DNA of 64,000 nt from Streptomyces diastatochromogenes (GCA_026913215.1 JAPTYK010000001.1:3534001-3598000), one strand, 5' to 3'. Shown: positions 27,955-38,862, numbered from the stretch's first letter. Numbers and translations are program-made. Notes: a model not told the origin generated them from the sequence alone.

Positions 27955-28616
27955 TCAGCCGCCGACGCGGACCAGGCCCGCTTCGTAGGCGAAGACCGCC
28001 GCCTGGGTGCGGTCGCGCAGGCCCAGCTTCACGAGGATGCGGCTGACGTGCGTCTTGATGGTGGACTCGGCGACGACGAGGTGGTCGGCGATCTCGGCGT
28101 TCGACAGGCCCTGGGCGATGAGGACGAGGACCTCCGTCTCGCGCTCGGTCAGCTCCCCGATCTGCGCCATGGCGGGCGGGCGCGGGAGGTTCCCGGGGCC
28201 TTCGCGAACTCGGTGATCAGACGCTTCGTGACGGTCGGCGCGAGGAGCGCCTCGCCGGAGGCGACCACCCGCACGCCGTCCGCGAGCTGCCGGGCGGAGG
28301 CGTCCTTGAGGAGGAAGCCGGAGGCGCCGGCGCGCAGCGCCTGGTAGACGTACTCGTCGAGGTCGAAGGTCGTCAGGACCAGCACCTTCGCCTCCGCGTC
28401 GGCGGCGACGATCTCCCGGGTGGCCTCGATGCCGTTCAGCTCGGGCATCCGGATGTCCATGAGGACCACGTCGGGGCGGAGGGCGGCGACCTGCGCGATC
28501 GCCTCCCGGCCGTTGACCGCCTCGCCGACGACCTCGATGTCCGGCATGGCGCCGAGCAGCACCGAGAAGCCCTCGCGGACCATCATCTGGTCGTCGACGA
28601 TCAGGACACGGATCAC
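27955..28616 (-). CDS. NarL-type response regulator (one frameshift)
   Basis: A 220-aa regulator after restoring one base near 28195. The receiver domain has the acidic pair in IVDDQMMVREG, the phospho-Asp in VVLMDIRMPELNG and the Lys in FLLKDASARQL. The C-terminal LuxR HTH is complete (LTERETEVLVLIAQGLSNAEI, ESTIKTHVSRILVKL). It overlaps the kinase stop by 4 bp. Confidence 0.92.
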
Positions 28617-29925
28617 GTCTGCTGCTCCTCACGGCTCACGGGGACGAAGGCCGCCACCTCGTAGCCACCGTCCTCGGTCGCCTCGGCCGTCATCTCCCCG
28701 CCCAGCATCGTCACACGCTCCCGCATGCCGGTGATGCCGTGCCCGGCGCCGGGCGAGGGCTTGACCAGGCCGCGGGCCGGGCCGTTGGCGATGCGGAGGC
28801 CCAGGCCGCCCAGGACGTAGCTGACCTCGACCTTCGCGGCGGCGCCCGGCGCGTGCCGCAGGACGTTCGACAGGGCCTCCTGGACGATCCGGTACGCGGA
28901 GAGCTCCACGCCCTGCGGCAGCTCGCGGACGGAGCCGGTGACCGTCTTCTCGACGTCGAGTCCGGCCTCGCGGACGTTGGCGACGAGCGCGTCCAGGTCG
29001 CCGAGGGTCGGCTGCGGGGCCTCGGGGGCCTCGTAGTCCTCGGCCCGGACGACCCCGAGGATGCGGCGCAGCTCGGTCAGCGCGGCGACGGCGTTCTCGC
29101 GGATGGTGAGGAAGGCCTGCTCCAGCTCCGGCGGCGGGTTCTCCACCCGGTAGGGCGCGGCCTCCGCCTGGATGGCGACCACCGACATGTGGTGGGCGAC
29201 GACGTCGTGCAGCTCCGGGCGATGGTCGTCCGCTCCTCCAGGACCGTCCGCTTGGAGATCTCCTGGGCGGTGACGGTCTGCTGCGCGGAGACCTCGCGGT
29301 CGGCCTGGCGGCGGACCTGGAAGACGGTGACGGTGAGGAGGACCAGGGCCGCGACGAACAGCATCGGGACCGAGTCGGAGCCGCGCCCGATCCCGAGGAA
29401 CACCTCGGCGAACAGGCAGTAGGCGGCCGTCACCACCCACATCCACGCGGCCGTGCGGGGCCGGGTGCGGGCGGCGACGACGGCGAGGACCACCAGGTGC
29501 GCGGCGAGCGAGTTCACCGCCCAGGGCCAGCCGGCGTCGTAGCCGGCGATGTATCCCACGAAGGGGGTCGACGCGAGCGAGGCCCAGAAGGCGAGGACCG
29601 GCCGGACCAGGGTGAGCAGCACGATCGCCGCCGGTGCGGCGGTCGTCACGAACGCCATCAGGCCGAAGGCGTAGTAGATCCGCTCGTACCCCATGGCGAA
29701 GACGATCACCGCGCAGAACGCGACGAAGGCGTGCGGGAGGAGGCCCGCGTAGATCCGTATCCGTCCCGGCAGGAACCGGGTCGGCCCCCGCTCCACGTCC
29801 ATGCGCGGCAGGGGTCGGTAGGCGAAGGCGTCGTGGAAGAGGTCCGCGCGCAGCCCACCGAGCGCGTCCTGCGCCAGGCGGAGCTCGGGGCTGCGGCTCA
29901 TCTCGGTGGTCTGCGTATCGGTCAC
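28613..29925 (-). CDS. Sensor histidine kinase, HisKA_3 type (one frameshift)
   Basis: A 437-aa kinase after restoring one base near 29220. The N-terminus has about five or six TMs with short loops (FVAFCAVIVFAMGYERIYYAF, MWVVTAAYCLFAEVFLGIG), then a dimerisation helix with the phospho-His in ELHDVVAHHMSVVAIQAEAA and an ATPase domain with N-box AYRIVQEALSNVLRHA and GHGITGMRERVTMLGG. Forms a two-component pair with the downstream NarL-type regulator. The stimulus is unknown; the sensing parts are membrane-embedded. Confidence 0.9.
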
Positions 29926-30008
29926 GCGAACCACCGTACGGGCGGCGGGGGACCCGGTCGTCCCGCTGGATGCGGATCCTTCCGGGTCCCCCTTGAGGAC
30001 TAGAGCCC

Positions 30009-32237
30009 TTACAGGACGTTGTTGAACTTGGAGCCCTCACCGAAGTACAGCATCGTCCGCTGAAGGCTGAAGGGCGCGGTGGCCACACCCGTCGAGCGGT
30101 AGTAGCGCGTTTCGCCCACGCCGTACGCGATCAGGTCCGGGCGGCCGTCGTTGTCGAGGTCGCCCGCGCCGACGAGCTGGGAGAACGCGCCCCAGCCGGC
30201 GCCGATCTTCACGCGGGTGGCGAAGCCGCCGCGGCCGTTGCCCTGGTACAGCCAGAGGACGCCTGCGGTGTCGCGGGCGACCAGGTCCCCGGCGGCCGTG
30301 CCGGCGATGTTGCCGACGGAGGTGAGCTGGTTGTAGACCTGCCAGCCGCCGCCGACCTTGACCCGGGGCGCGTACGGCTTCGTGTAGCTGCCGGTGCCCT
30401 TGTAGAACCACAGGACGCCGGAGCTGTCCGTGGCCACCAGGTCGGAGCGGCCGTCGCCGTCGAGGTCCGAGCCTCCGGTGATCTTGTTGTAGATCTGCCA
30501 GCCGGTGCCGACCTTCACCCGGGTGGCGAAGGTGCCGTCGCCCTTGCCGAGGTAGAGCCACTGCACGCCCGAGCCGTCGACCGCGATCAGATCGCCGACA
30601 GCACCACCGCCGACGTTGCCGACGGCCTCGACCTGCTTGTACACCCCCCAGCCGGCGCCGACACGGGTGCGCCCGGCGACGTTGACCTGGCCGTAGTCCG
30701 GACGGTCCCGCAGGTCGTCGCGCCACAGCACGCCGGAGGCGTCCCGGGCGAGGACGTCGGTGGAGCCGTTGTCGTTGTAGTCGTGCGGGTTGTACGTCCG
30801 GGCGAGGTTCATGAACCAGCCCTGGTAGGCGGGCTCGCCGGTGCCGTCGAGCAGCGTCGCCTCGGCCTCCACGCCGTACTTGCCGTTCGGCGCGTCGACC
30901 CCGCCGATGACCCCGTCCCAGTCGAAGGAGAACAGCGTGCCGTCGGCGGGCGCGGTCAGGTGCTTCTTGAACTCCTTGCCGGTGGCGATGTGCGTGAGCG
31001 TGACGTCCAGGGAGGCGTCGGCGCGCGACAGCGTCCAGCCCAGGGTCACCTTGCCGCCGGTCTTGTCGAGCTCCGCCACGTCGGGGACGTGGACCTGCTG
31101 GATCGCCAGCGGCTGCGTGAGCACCGGAGACTTGCCCGTCTCCGCGGTCTTCGTGACCGCCGGGGTGCCGTCGGCCGCGACCGTGACGCGGAACAGCCCG
31201 TCGCCCTCGGCGGCACGGGTGCCGCGCAGCACCGTGCTGCCGTCGGTCGAGGAGGCCACGCCCGACGCGGAGACGCCGAGGTCGCGGATCTCGCCGGTGG
31301 TCAGGGAGACGGCCTTGGCGGGCTTCTCGGGGTTGCCGTAGACCAGCCAGTCGCCGAGGAGCGTGCTGTACCACTCGTCGAGGTGGGAGCCGAGGACGGT
31401 CTCCTTCCGCTCGCCCGTCCCGCGGTCGACGGAGGTGATGTAGTCGCCGGTGCCGGACTTGTAGCCGAACCAGGTCACGTGGGAGGCGGAGAGGTCCAGG
31501 CCGCCGTAGCCGTAGCCGGACTCGGGGGTGTCGTACGTCGCGGTCACCTTTCCGGCGGCCACGTCGACCAGGGCCCGGCCGCCGGTCCGCTTGTCCTTCG
31601 GACCCGTCTCGTAGCCGACGAGGACGGTGCCGTCCGCGACCGACGAGCCGAAGAAGTCGGTGGCGTCCGCGGGCAGCCCGGAGACCTTGCGGTGGGTCGT
31701 CGTGGCGCCGTCCTTGGTGACGACGTGCAGTTCCTTCGTGCCGTCCGCGTTCGTGATCTGCGCGAGCACGCTCGTGGGGCTCAGCACGGCCACGAAGTTG
31801 CCGTTCAGCGCGCCGAGGTCGATGCCGACGCCCGGGGCGGAGGGGGTGGCCATGTTCCGCAGGGTGATCGAACGGAACTCGGAGGACCAGCCGGCGTCAC
31901 CGAGGACGACCACGTCGCCGGCGCCCGTGGTCCAGCCCTTGGGCTGCTGGAGCGAGACCGGGGCGCCGCCGTCGTACGGCGTCCACAGCAGCGTCCGGTT
32001 GCCGTGCTGGTCGAAGGAGTACGTGAGGAAGCCGGAGGTGCCCGCGCCTCCGAGGCTGCTGCCCTCCGGGTAGACCGGAAGGCCCTCGGCGGACTGCTGG
32101 GCCGACGCCGAGGTCGCCGCGAAGGCGGTCGGCGCGGTGGCCAGGGTGCCGGCGCCCACGGCCGTGACGGCGAGGACGGCCGTGACGGCCGAGGCGAGAC
32201 GGATGCCGGTGGTGCGGAACTGCAAGGTGAACCCCAC
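30009..32237 (-). CDS. Secreted FG-GAP/VCBS repeat protein
   Basis: Intact 742-aa exported protein. Signal peptide (LASAVTAVLAVTAVGAGTLA) cleaved near AFA, residues about 41. The middle (50-400) is beta-rich with a propeller-like pattern, and the C-terminal third has at least five FG-GAP-type calcium-loop repeats (DYNDNGSTDVLARD, DLDGDGRSDLVATD, DLDNDGRPDLIAYG) alternating with LWLYQGNG-type strands. Such Streptomyces proteins are extracellular and may bind carbohydrates or the cell surface; no catalytic domain is seen. Confidence 0.85.
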   Translation of the reverse strand: MGFTLQFRTTGIRLASAVTAVLAVTAVGAGTLATAPTAFAATSASAQQSAEGLPVYPEGSSLGGAGTSGFLTYSFDQHGNRTLLWTPYDGGAPVSLQQPKGWTTGAGDVVVLGDAGWSSEFRSITLRNMATPSAPGVGIDLGALNGNFVAVLSPTSVLAQITNADGTKELHVVTKDGATTTHRKVSGLPADATDFFGSSVADGTVLVGYETGPKDKRTGGRALVDVAAGKVTATYDTPESGYGYGGLDLSASHVTWFGYKSGTGDYITSVDRGTGERKETVLGSHLDEWYSTLLGDWLVYGNPEKPAKAVSLTTGEIRDLGVSASGVASSTDGSTVLRGTRAAEGDGLFRVTVAADGTPAVTKTAETGKSPVLTQPLAIQQVHVPDVAELDKTGGKVTLGWTLSRADASLDVTLTHIATGKEFKKHLTAPADGTLFSFDWDGVIGGVDAPNGKYGVEAEATLLDGTGEPAYQGWFMNLARTYNPHDYNDNGSTDVLARDASGVLWRDDLRDRPDYGQVNVAGRTRVGAGWGVYKQVEAVGNVGGGAVGDLIAVDGSGVQWLYLGKGDGTFATRVKVGTGWQIYNKITGGSDLDGDGRSDLVATDSSGVLWFYKGTGSYTKPYAPRVKVGGGWQVYNQLTSVGNIAGTAAGDLVARDTAGVLWLYQGNGRGGFATRVKIGAGWGAFSQLVGAGDLDNDGRPDLIAYGVGETRYYRSTGVATAPFSLQRTMLYFGEGSKFNNVL

Positions 32238-32322
32238 GAGAAAGATCGGACACGGGAGTGCCGTGCCCGATGAGACCCGCGACCTGCTCGAATGGTTGTA
32301 CGGGAAGTCCGGGGCCCCGGGA

Positions 32323-33190
32323 TCACCACGCCAGCTGGGCGATCTCCTCCGCGACCACCGCGCACGCGTCCGCCGCCGGGTCGATCAGCGGGAAGTGGCC
32401 GATGCCCTCCAGGAGCGTCAGGCCGACCTCCTCGCCCGCCTTCGCCGCCGCCTCCGCGTAGGCCTCGGCCACCGCGTACGGGACGACGACGTCCTCGCGG
32501 CCCTGGACGAGGGTCGTCGCGATGCCGGTCGGGAGGAGGACGGAGGGTCCGCGGCCGCCGCGCGGGCCGCGTACTGCGCCTCGCCGCCGAGGAGTTCGGT
32601 GACGGCGCCGCCGCACACGCCCAGCTCCACCGCCCGGCCGAAGTGGGCGATCGGGGCGAGGGCGACGACCCCGCGCAGCTCCGGAGGGGCGGGCAGGCGC
32701 CACGGGGAGCCGGCGGGCAGCACGTGCCGGGCGGCGGCCCACAGCGCGAGGTGGCCGCCCGCCGAGTGGCCGGTGAGGACGGTGCGGCGCGGGTCGGCCT
32801 GCGGCAGGTGCGCGGCGGCCAGCTCCGGCACGGCGTCCAGCGCCGCCGCCACGTCGTCGAAGGTCTCCGGCCAGCGCCCGGCGACCGGGGCCGTACCGCC
32901 CTGGTGGGGAAGGCCGGGGCCGCGCCGGTACTCGACGCTCGCCACGGCGAAGCCCCGGCGGGCCAGGAAGTCCACGAAAGGAGTCAGGTGCTGCCGGTCG
33001 TACGGCGCCCGCCAGGCGCCCCCGTGCAGGGCGACGACGAGCGGGGCCCTGGTGCGCCCGTCGCGCGGGCGTAGAAGTCGACCACCTGGTCCGGGTGGTC
33101 GCCGTACGCGGCGGTGGCGTCCGGGGCGACGGCCGGGTGCGAGAAGGCCGACGCCTCTTCGGCGGCATCGCGCGCGGCGGGGTCCGGCAT
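32323..33190 (-). CDS. Kynurenine formamidase-like alpha/beta hydrolase (two frameshifts)
   Basis: A 289-aa hydrolase with two bases restored (near 33062 and 32555). The oxyanion motif is HGGAW and the nucleophile elbow is GHSAGGHLALWAA, the pair typical of AFMID-type arylformamidases; the catalytic His is in GIGHFPLIDP. It is the third gene behind kynA and kynU, which supports hydrolysis of N-formylkynurenine. A generic carboxylesterase cannot be excluded from sequence alone. Confidence 0.75.
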
Positions 33191-33284
33191 GCTGTTCCAA
33201 CCTCTCGGGTGCGGGGCCGAATTGGCCTGACCTGCGGGGACGGTATCAGCACCGGAACCCCCGCAGATCGGCCGATGATCGGAC

Positions 33285-34488
33285 CTACGCCCCGGGGACG
33301 TCCCTCAGGACCTCCGCGAGGACCCGGGCCGCCCGCTCCGCGTCCGCGAAGCCGACGTACAGCGGGGTGAAGCCGAACCGCAGGACGTCGGGACGGCGCA
33401 GGTCCCCGACGATCCCGCGCTTGATCAGCTCGGGCATGACGGCCGGCGCCTCCGCGCAGCGCAGCGCCACCTGGCTGCCGCGCTCCCCGTGCGTCCCGGG
33501 GGTCACGGAGGTGACGCGGCCCTCGGGGACGTACGCCCGCACGCACTCCAGGAAGAAGTCCGTCAGGGCGAGGGACTTGGCCCGCACGTCCCCGATCGCG
33601 ACCCCGTCCCAGACGTCGAGCGCCGCTTCCAGGGCCAGCATGGAGAGGATGTCGGGCGTGCCGACCCGGCCCCGGAGCACGCCGTCCGCCGCCTCGTAGC
33701 CGGGGGTCATGCCGAAGGGGTCGGCGTGCGAGTTCCAGCCGGGCAGCGGCGAGTCGAAGGCGGCCTGGTGGCGCTCGGCGACGTACAGGTACGCGGGCGA
33801 ACCGGGGCCGCCGTTCAGGTACTTGTAGGTGCAGCCGACGGCCAGGTCGACCCCGTGCTCGTCCAGGCCGACGGGCAGGGCGCCCGCGCTGTGGCACAGG
33901 TCCCAGACGGCGAGCGCGCCCGCCGCGTGGAGCGCGGCGGTGATGCCCGGCAGGTCCTGGAGCCGCCCGTGCGGTAGTCGACGTGGTTGACGAGCGCGAG
34001 GGCCGTGCGCCCGCTCGCCGCGGCCGCCATGTCGGCCGGGTCGCAGGGCACGATCTCGTGACCCGTCATCCGCGCCGCGGACCGCGCGATGTACCCGTCC
34101 GTGGGAAAGGTCGTCGCGTCGACGAGGATCTCGTTCCGGTCGTCACCGCTCAGCCGGGCGGCGGCGACGACCGCCTTGAAGACGTTCACGCTCGTCGAGT
34201 CGCCGACCACGATCCGCCCCGGGCGGCGCCCACGATCGGGGCGATCCGGTCGCCGATCCGCTCCGGCGCGGTCCACCAGCCGGACTCGTCCCAGGAGCGG
34301 ATGCGCAGCTCGCCCCACTCGCGGGTGATGACGTCGGCCATGCGGGCGGGGACGTGCGCCGGGAGCGCGCCGAGCGAGTTGCCGTCGAGGTAGACGGTCC
34401 CCTCGTCGAGGGCGAACTTCGCGCGGTGCGCGGCCAGTGCGTCGGCCGCGTCGAGCTCCAGGGCTCGCTTCAGGAGGTCGTCAGACAT
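33285..34488 (-). CDS. kynU: Kynureninase (two frameshifts)
   Basis: A 401-aa PLP enzyme after restoring bases near 34215 and 33970. It cleaves kynurenine to anthranilate and alanine. Visible: substrate-binding YLDGNSLGALPAHV, the ELRIRSWDESGWW segment, VVGDSTSVNVFK for phosphate, DLCHSAGALPVGLDEHGVDL (cofactor Asp) and the PLP lysine in CTYKYLNGGPGSPAYLY. It overlaps the kynA stop by 8 bp, implying coupled translation. Confidence 0.93.
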
Positions 34489-35337
34489 GGCTGCGGGCCG
34501 TCCAGAGCTCGGGGAACACGTTCTTCTGGGCCCGCTTCTCCAGCCAGGCCACCCCGGCGGAGCCGCCGGTGCCGGTCTTCGAGCCCATCGCGCGGCGGGT
34601 CGCGACCAGGTGGTCGTTGCGCCAGCGCCAGATCAGTTCGGCGACGTCGCTGAGGGCCTCGCCGAGGCGGACGAGTTCGGCGTTCTGGTCGGCGTCCGCG
34701 TATATCCCCGCCCAGACCTTCTCGACCTCGGGCGAGGGCTCGTACCGCTGCGCCAGGTCCCGGCCGAGCACCGAGGCCGGCACGGGCAGGCCGCGGCGGG
34801 CGAGGAGCGCGAGGACCTCGTCGTACAGGCTCGGCTCGTGGAGCGCCTTCTCCAGCTCGGCGTGGACGCGGGGCGCGCCCCGGTGCGGGACGAGCATCGA
34901 CGCGGACTTCTCGCCGAGCAGGAACTCCATCCGGCGGTACATCGCCGACTGGAAGCCGGAGCCCTCGCCGAGCGCGGCCCGGTAGGCGTTGAACTGGCCG
35001 GGGTGAGCTGGGCGAGCGGACGCCAGGAGTGGTTGAGCGCCTCCAGCTCGCGCACGGAGCGCTTGAGCGCGTCCATCGCGACGGGGACGCGGTCCTCGCG
35101 CAGGGCGCGGCTCGCGGTCTCCCACTCGTGGACGATCACCGTGAACCACAGCTCCATGACCTGGGTGGTGACCAGGAAGACCATCTCGCCGGGGTCGTCC
35201 GAGCGGAGGTGCTGGAGGTGGGTGAGGACGTCCGCCTGGACGTAGTCCTCGTACGGCGTCGTGCCCGCGAAGTCGAGGTTCGGTGCGTCGACGACCGATC
35301 CGGCTCCGGAGGCATCGGGAGAGGGGAAGGCTGACAT
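34481..35337 (-). CDS. kynA: Tryptophan 2,3-dioxygenase (one frameshift)
   Basis: Heme enzyme opening the tryptophan indole ring to N-formylkynurenine. After restoring one base near 35010 it is 285 aa. Visible: YEDYVQADVLTHLQ, the heme/substrate region FLVTTQVMELWFTVIVHEW, ALNHSWRPLAQLTP, FQSAMYRRMEFLLGEKS and IWRWRNDHLVATRRAMGSKT with the GSKTGTGGSAG loop. The ATG has GAGGAG upstream. First gene of the kyn operon. Confidence 0.95.
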
Positions 35338-35540
35338 TTCTGTCTCCTCGATACGTGCTACCGGGTAGCGGTCCGCTCCACCGTGCGCGCGGTGCGCCAC
35401 GGGAGCTCCGGTCCCCTCGGGAGGCCCGCTTCGTCGCGGTCGTCCCAAGCGCATCATGACACGAATCGGAGTTCGATCAACAGGGACGCCCTCCCCTCCG
35501 CGGCGGGAGGAAAGGGCGTTCCGTCATGATCCGGGAGGCG

Positions 35541-35954
35541 TCAGCCGAGCGTCTCCGCCGCGGTCTCCGAGGAGTCCCGCAGGAAGGTCGTGCAGCGCTC
35601 GTACTCCTCCTTCTCGCCGATGTCGCCGGCCGCACGGGCGAGGGCGTGCAGGGCGCGCAGGAAGCCGCGGTTCGGCTCGTGCTCCCACGGCACCGGGCCG
35701 TGGCCCTTCCAGCCGTTGCGGCGCAGCGCGTCGAGGCCGCGGTGGTAGCCCGTACGGGCGTAGGCGTACGACTCGACGACCGAGCCGCGCTCGTAGGCGT
35801 CGTCGGCGAGCCGGGCCCAGGCGAGCGAGGAGGTCGGGTACTTCGCGGCGACGTCCGCCGGCGCCGTGCCGTTCGCGAGCAGCTCGCGCGGCCCCGGGTC
35901 GTCGGGCAGGTGGGTGGGGGCCGGTCCCCCCAGGAGGTTCTCGTGGATGGCCAT
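35541..35954 (-). CDS. DUF3151 protein
   Basis: A 137-aa soluble protein (MAIHENLLGGPAPTHL, then VAAKYPTSSLAWARLADDAY and YHRGLDALRRNGWKGHGPVP). The family is conserved in actinobacteria, often close to fba, and has no known function. Start chosen at ATG 35954, since the upstream stretch in frame is repetitive and not protein-like. Confidence 0.85.
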   Translation of the reverse strand: MAIHENLLGGPAPTHLPDDPGPRELLANGTAPADVAAKYPTSSLAWARLADDAYERGSVVESYAYARTGYHRGLDALRRNGWKGHGPVPWEHEPNRGFLRALHALARAAGDIGEKEEYERCTTFLRDSSETAAETLG

Positions 35955-36105
35955 GGGCCCAGTCTGCCTCAGGAGCCCCGGCCGGGGGCCGCGTCCCACC
36001 TCAGGAGCCTCCGCCGGGGGCCGCGTCCGGCTCTCAAGGACCTCCGCCGATGGGCCGCCCCGCCTCTCAGAAGCCCCCGCCGGTGGGCCGCCTCCCGTGC
36101 TTCCC

Positions 36106-37590
36106 TCAGCCCGCTTCCTCCGCCGGGCGTCCGTCGTGTGCCCCCGGGTCGAGGGGTGGGGACTGCACTCCGCAGTGGACCTTGCACTCCGGATGGCAGT
36201 CAGCCGCCGTGGCGGGGGTCCGCATGGTCGTCCAGGCGAGGAGCGCGCCCGCCACCAGGATGCCGGCGCACATGGGCATCGCCCGGCGGAACGTCGCCCC
36301 GAACTCGGTCGCCGAGCGGTACGCCTCGGGGCCCATCCCGGCGAGCAGCGGCAGCGCGGCCACGGCGATCAGCCCGGCCGCGCGGGCGGCCGCGTTGTTG
36401 ATGCCGCTCGCGAGGCCCGCCCGGGAGACGTCCACCGAGGCGAGGACGGTCGCGGTGAGCGGCGCGACCAGGGTGGTCATGCCGAGGCCCAGGACGAGCA
36501 TCGCCGGCAGCACGTCCGTCAGGTACGAGGCGTCCTCCCCGGCCCGCAGCATCAGCAGCATCCCGCCGGCGCACAGCAGCGGCCCCACGGTGAGCGGGAT
36601 CCGGGGCCCGATCTTCTCCCCCAGCTCCCCGGACTTCGCGGAGAGCAGCAGCATGAGCACGGTCGTCGGCAGCAGGGCCATGCCGGCGCCGAGCGCCGAG
36701 TAGCCGGAGACCACCTGGAGCTGGAGGGCCGCCAGGAAGAAGAAGCCGCCGAAGGCCGCGTACACGCACAGGGTGACCAGGTTGACGGCGGTGAACACGC
36801 GGGAGCGGAAGATCGACAGCGGCACCATCGCCCGCTCCCCGCGCCGCCGCTCCAGCACCACGAACCCGGCCCCGACCAGCGCCCCGGCCACCCCGGCCCA
36901 CCAGGCCGCGCCGATCAGCGCGTAGGTGACGAGCGCCAGCGCCGCCGCGCCCAGGACCGCGCCGAGCACATCGAACCGGCCGTGCGCGGTCTCGTCCCGG
37001 GACTCCGGGACGTGCCGCAGGGCGACGGGCACGCAGAGGGCGGCGAGCGGCACGTTCAGCAGGAACACCCACCGCCAGCCGGGGCCGTCCACCAGCCAGC
37101 CGCCCACGAACGGCCCGACCGCCGCGCCCACCCCGCCGAACCCCGACCAGAGCCCCACGGCCCGCGCCCGGTCGTCCGGGTGGAAGCTCGCCTGGATCAG
37201 CGCGAGGGAGCCGGGCGTGAGCAGCGCCCCGCCGACGCCCTGGAGGGCGCGGGCCCCGATCAGCACCCCGGCGTTCGGGGCCAGCCCGCACAGCAGGGAG
37301 GCGAGCGCGAACCACACCACGCCGACGACGAAGACCTTCCGCCGCCCGAACCGGTCGCCGAGCGAGCCGCCGAGCAGGATCAGCCCGGCCAGCGTCAGCA
37401 TGTAGGCGTTGACCGTCCACTGGAGGACGGCGAGGTCGGCGCCCAGGTCCTCGCCGATGTGCGGCAGGGCGACGTTGACGACGGTCGAGTCGAGCAGTGC
37501 CATCCCGGAGCCGAGGACGGTGGTGAAGACGATCCACCGGCCGGTCCCCGAGGCCATCCGCACGTCCCGCACACCCGCAGCCACACCCAT
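36106..37590 (-). CDS. MFS drug:H+ antiporter (DHA2, 14-TM)
   Basis: Intact 494-aa transporter. The N-terminal FTTVLGSGMALLDSTVVNVAL is motif D1 of the EmrB/QacA family, GDRFGRRKVFVVG is motif A and GLWSGFGGVGAAVGPFVGG is motif C. Fourteen hydrophobic segments are spread through to LVAGALLAWTT. The C-terminal tail is Cys-containing (ADCHPECKVHCGVQ), which is unusual and faces the cytoplasm. Substrate unknown; probably exports a drug or metabolite. Confidence 0.9.
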   Translation of the reverse strand: MGVAAGVRDVRMASGTGRWIVFTTVLGSGMALLDSTVVNVALPHIGEDLGADLAVLQWTVNAYMLTLAGLILLGGSLGDRFGRRKVFVVGVVWFALASLLCGLAPNAGVLIGARALQGVGGALLTPGSLALIQASFHPDDRARAVGLWSGFGGVGAAVGPFVGGWLVDGPGWRWVFLLNVPLAALCVPVALRHVPESRDETAHGRFDVLGAVLGAAALALVTYALIGAAWWAGVAGALVGAGFVVLERRRGERAMVPLSIFRSRVFTAVNLVTLCVYAAFGGFFFLAALQLQVVSGYSALGAGMALLPTTVLMLLLSAKSGELGEKIGPRIPLTVGPLLCAGGMLLMLRAGEDASYLTDVLPAMLVLGLGMTTLVAPLTATVLASVDVSRAGLASGINNAAARAAGLIAVAALPLLAGMGPEAYRSATEFGATFRRAMPMCAGILVAGALLAWTTMRTPATAADCHPECKVHCGVQSPPLDPGAHDGRPAEEAG

Positions 37591-37634
37591 GCCTGCATGG
37601 TCCCGCGAAGCCGGGGCTTCCGCCCGCCGACGCC

Positions 37635-38795
37635 TCAATCCGTACGCAGCCGGTTCGCCGTGCGGACCAGGGCGTCCACGCCGCGCTCGGCCTTGCTGCG
37701 GGGGCAGCCGACGTTGAGCCGGACGAAGCCGGGGGTGCCGTAGACCCCGCCGGGCATGATGGCGACCTTCTCGACGGCCACCAGTTCCTCCTGGAGGCGG
37801 GCCTCCTCGATGCCGAGGGGGCGCAGGTCGATCCAGGCGAGGTAGCCGGCCGGCGGGGGTGCCCAGGTGACGCCCGGCAGGGCGGCCAGCCGGTCCCGGA
37901 CGAGTTCCATGGTGCCCGCGACGTACGCGCGGAGTTCGTCGAGCCAGGCCGCGCCCTGCCGGTAGGCGGCGATGTGGGCGGTCAGGGAGAGGACGGCGGG
38001 GGAGGCGAGGCCCTCGCCGGTCTCCATGCGCCGGACGAAGGCCTCGCGCTCGTCGGGGTCGCCGATCATGCCGTACGAGCCGGAGAGGGCGGGGAAGTTG
38101 AAGGCCTTCGTGCCGGAGGTGACCAGGGCCCAGCGGCGGCCCCGGCCCGGCTCGGCGATCCGCGTCCAGGGGACGTGCCGGTGGCCTTCGGCCGTCAGGT
38201 CGGCGTGGATCTCGTCGCTGACGACGGCCGCGCCGTGCCGCTCGGCCAGCTCGGCGAAGGCGGTGAGCTCCTCCTCGGTCCACACCCGGCCGGTCGGGTT
38301 GTGCGGGGAGCAGAGCAGCAGCATCCGGCTGTCCGGCCGGGCCAGCTCGCGTTCCAGGGCCTCGGGGTCGTCGAGCGGGACGCCCCGCAGCTCGCGCCCG
38401 AGCCCGGTGACGGCCTTGCGGAAGCCGTCGTACGTGGGGGTGTGGACGACGACGCCGTCGCCGGGCGCGGTCCACATCTGGAGGAGCTGCGAGAGCTGGG
38501 AGAGCACGGAGGGCGCGTACACCAGCGAGCCGGGGTCGATCTCGGTGCCGTACCGGCTCGCGTACCAGTGGCGTATCGCCTCGCGGAACTCCCCGAGCCG
38601 CCAGTCGGTGTAGCCGAAGACCCCGTGGTCGACGCGCTCGCGCAGGGCGGCGAGGACCTCCGGCGGGGAGGCGAAGTCCATGTCGGAGATGGTGAAGGGC
38701 AGCAGGTCGGGGACGCCGAAGCGGTCCGCGACACCGTCCCACTGGACCGACCAGGTCCCGTGCCGGTCTATCTCCCGGTCGAAGTCGTACGCCAT
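37635..38795 (-). CDS. MalY/PatB-type C-S lyase/aminotransferase
   Basis: A 386-aa fold-type I PLP enzyme of the MalY/PatB group (cystathionine beta-lyase-like). Visible: FTISDMDFASPPEVLAALRE, the YAPSVLSQLSQLLQ strand, SPHNPTGRVWTEEEL, cofactor Asp in VVSDEIHADL and the PLP lysine in TSGTKAFNFPALSGSYG. The group cleaves cystathionine or other S-conjugates to pyruvate, ammonia and a thiol. It lies downstream of fba but a strong terminator separates them. Confidence 0.88.
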   Translation of the reverse strand: MAYDFDREIDRHGTWSVQWDGVADRFGVPDLLPFTISDMDFASPPEVLAALRERVDHGVFGYTDWRLGEFREAIRHWYASRYGTEIDPGSLVYAPSVLSQLSQLLQMWTAPGDGVVVHTPTYDGFRKAVTGLGRELRGVPLDDPEALERELARPDSRMLLLCSPHNPTGRVWTEEELTAFAELAERHGAAVVSDEIHADLTAEGHRHVPWTRIAEPGRGRRWALVTSGTKAFNFPALSGSYGMIGDPDEREAFVRRMETGEGLASPAVLSLTAHIAAYRQGAAWLDELRAYVAGTMELVRDRLAALPGVTWAPPPAGYLAWIDLRPLGIEEARLQEELVAVEKVAIMPGGVYGTPGFVRLNVGCPRSKAERGVDALVRTANRLRTD

Positions 38796-38818
38796 GGGTC
38801 ACCCTCCGGACATGACGA

Positions 38819-38849
38819 GGGCCCGGCACCCCACGAGGTGACCGGGCCC
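38819..38849 (-). terminator. fba terminator
   Basis: GGGCCCGGCACC pairs with GGTG-A-CCGGGCCC, a 12-bp stem with one bulged A, starting 14 bp past the fba stop. Confidence 0.8.
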
Positions 38850-38862
38850 GTCGCTCACGGAC

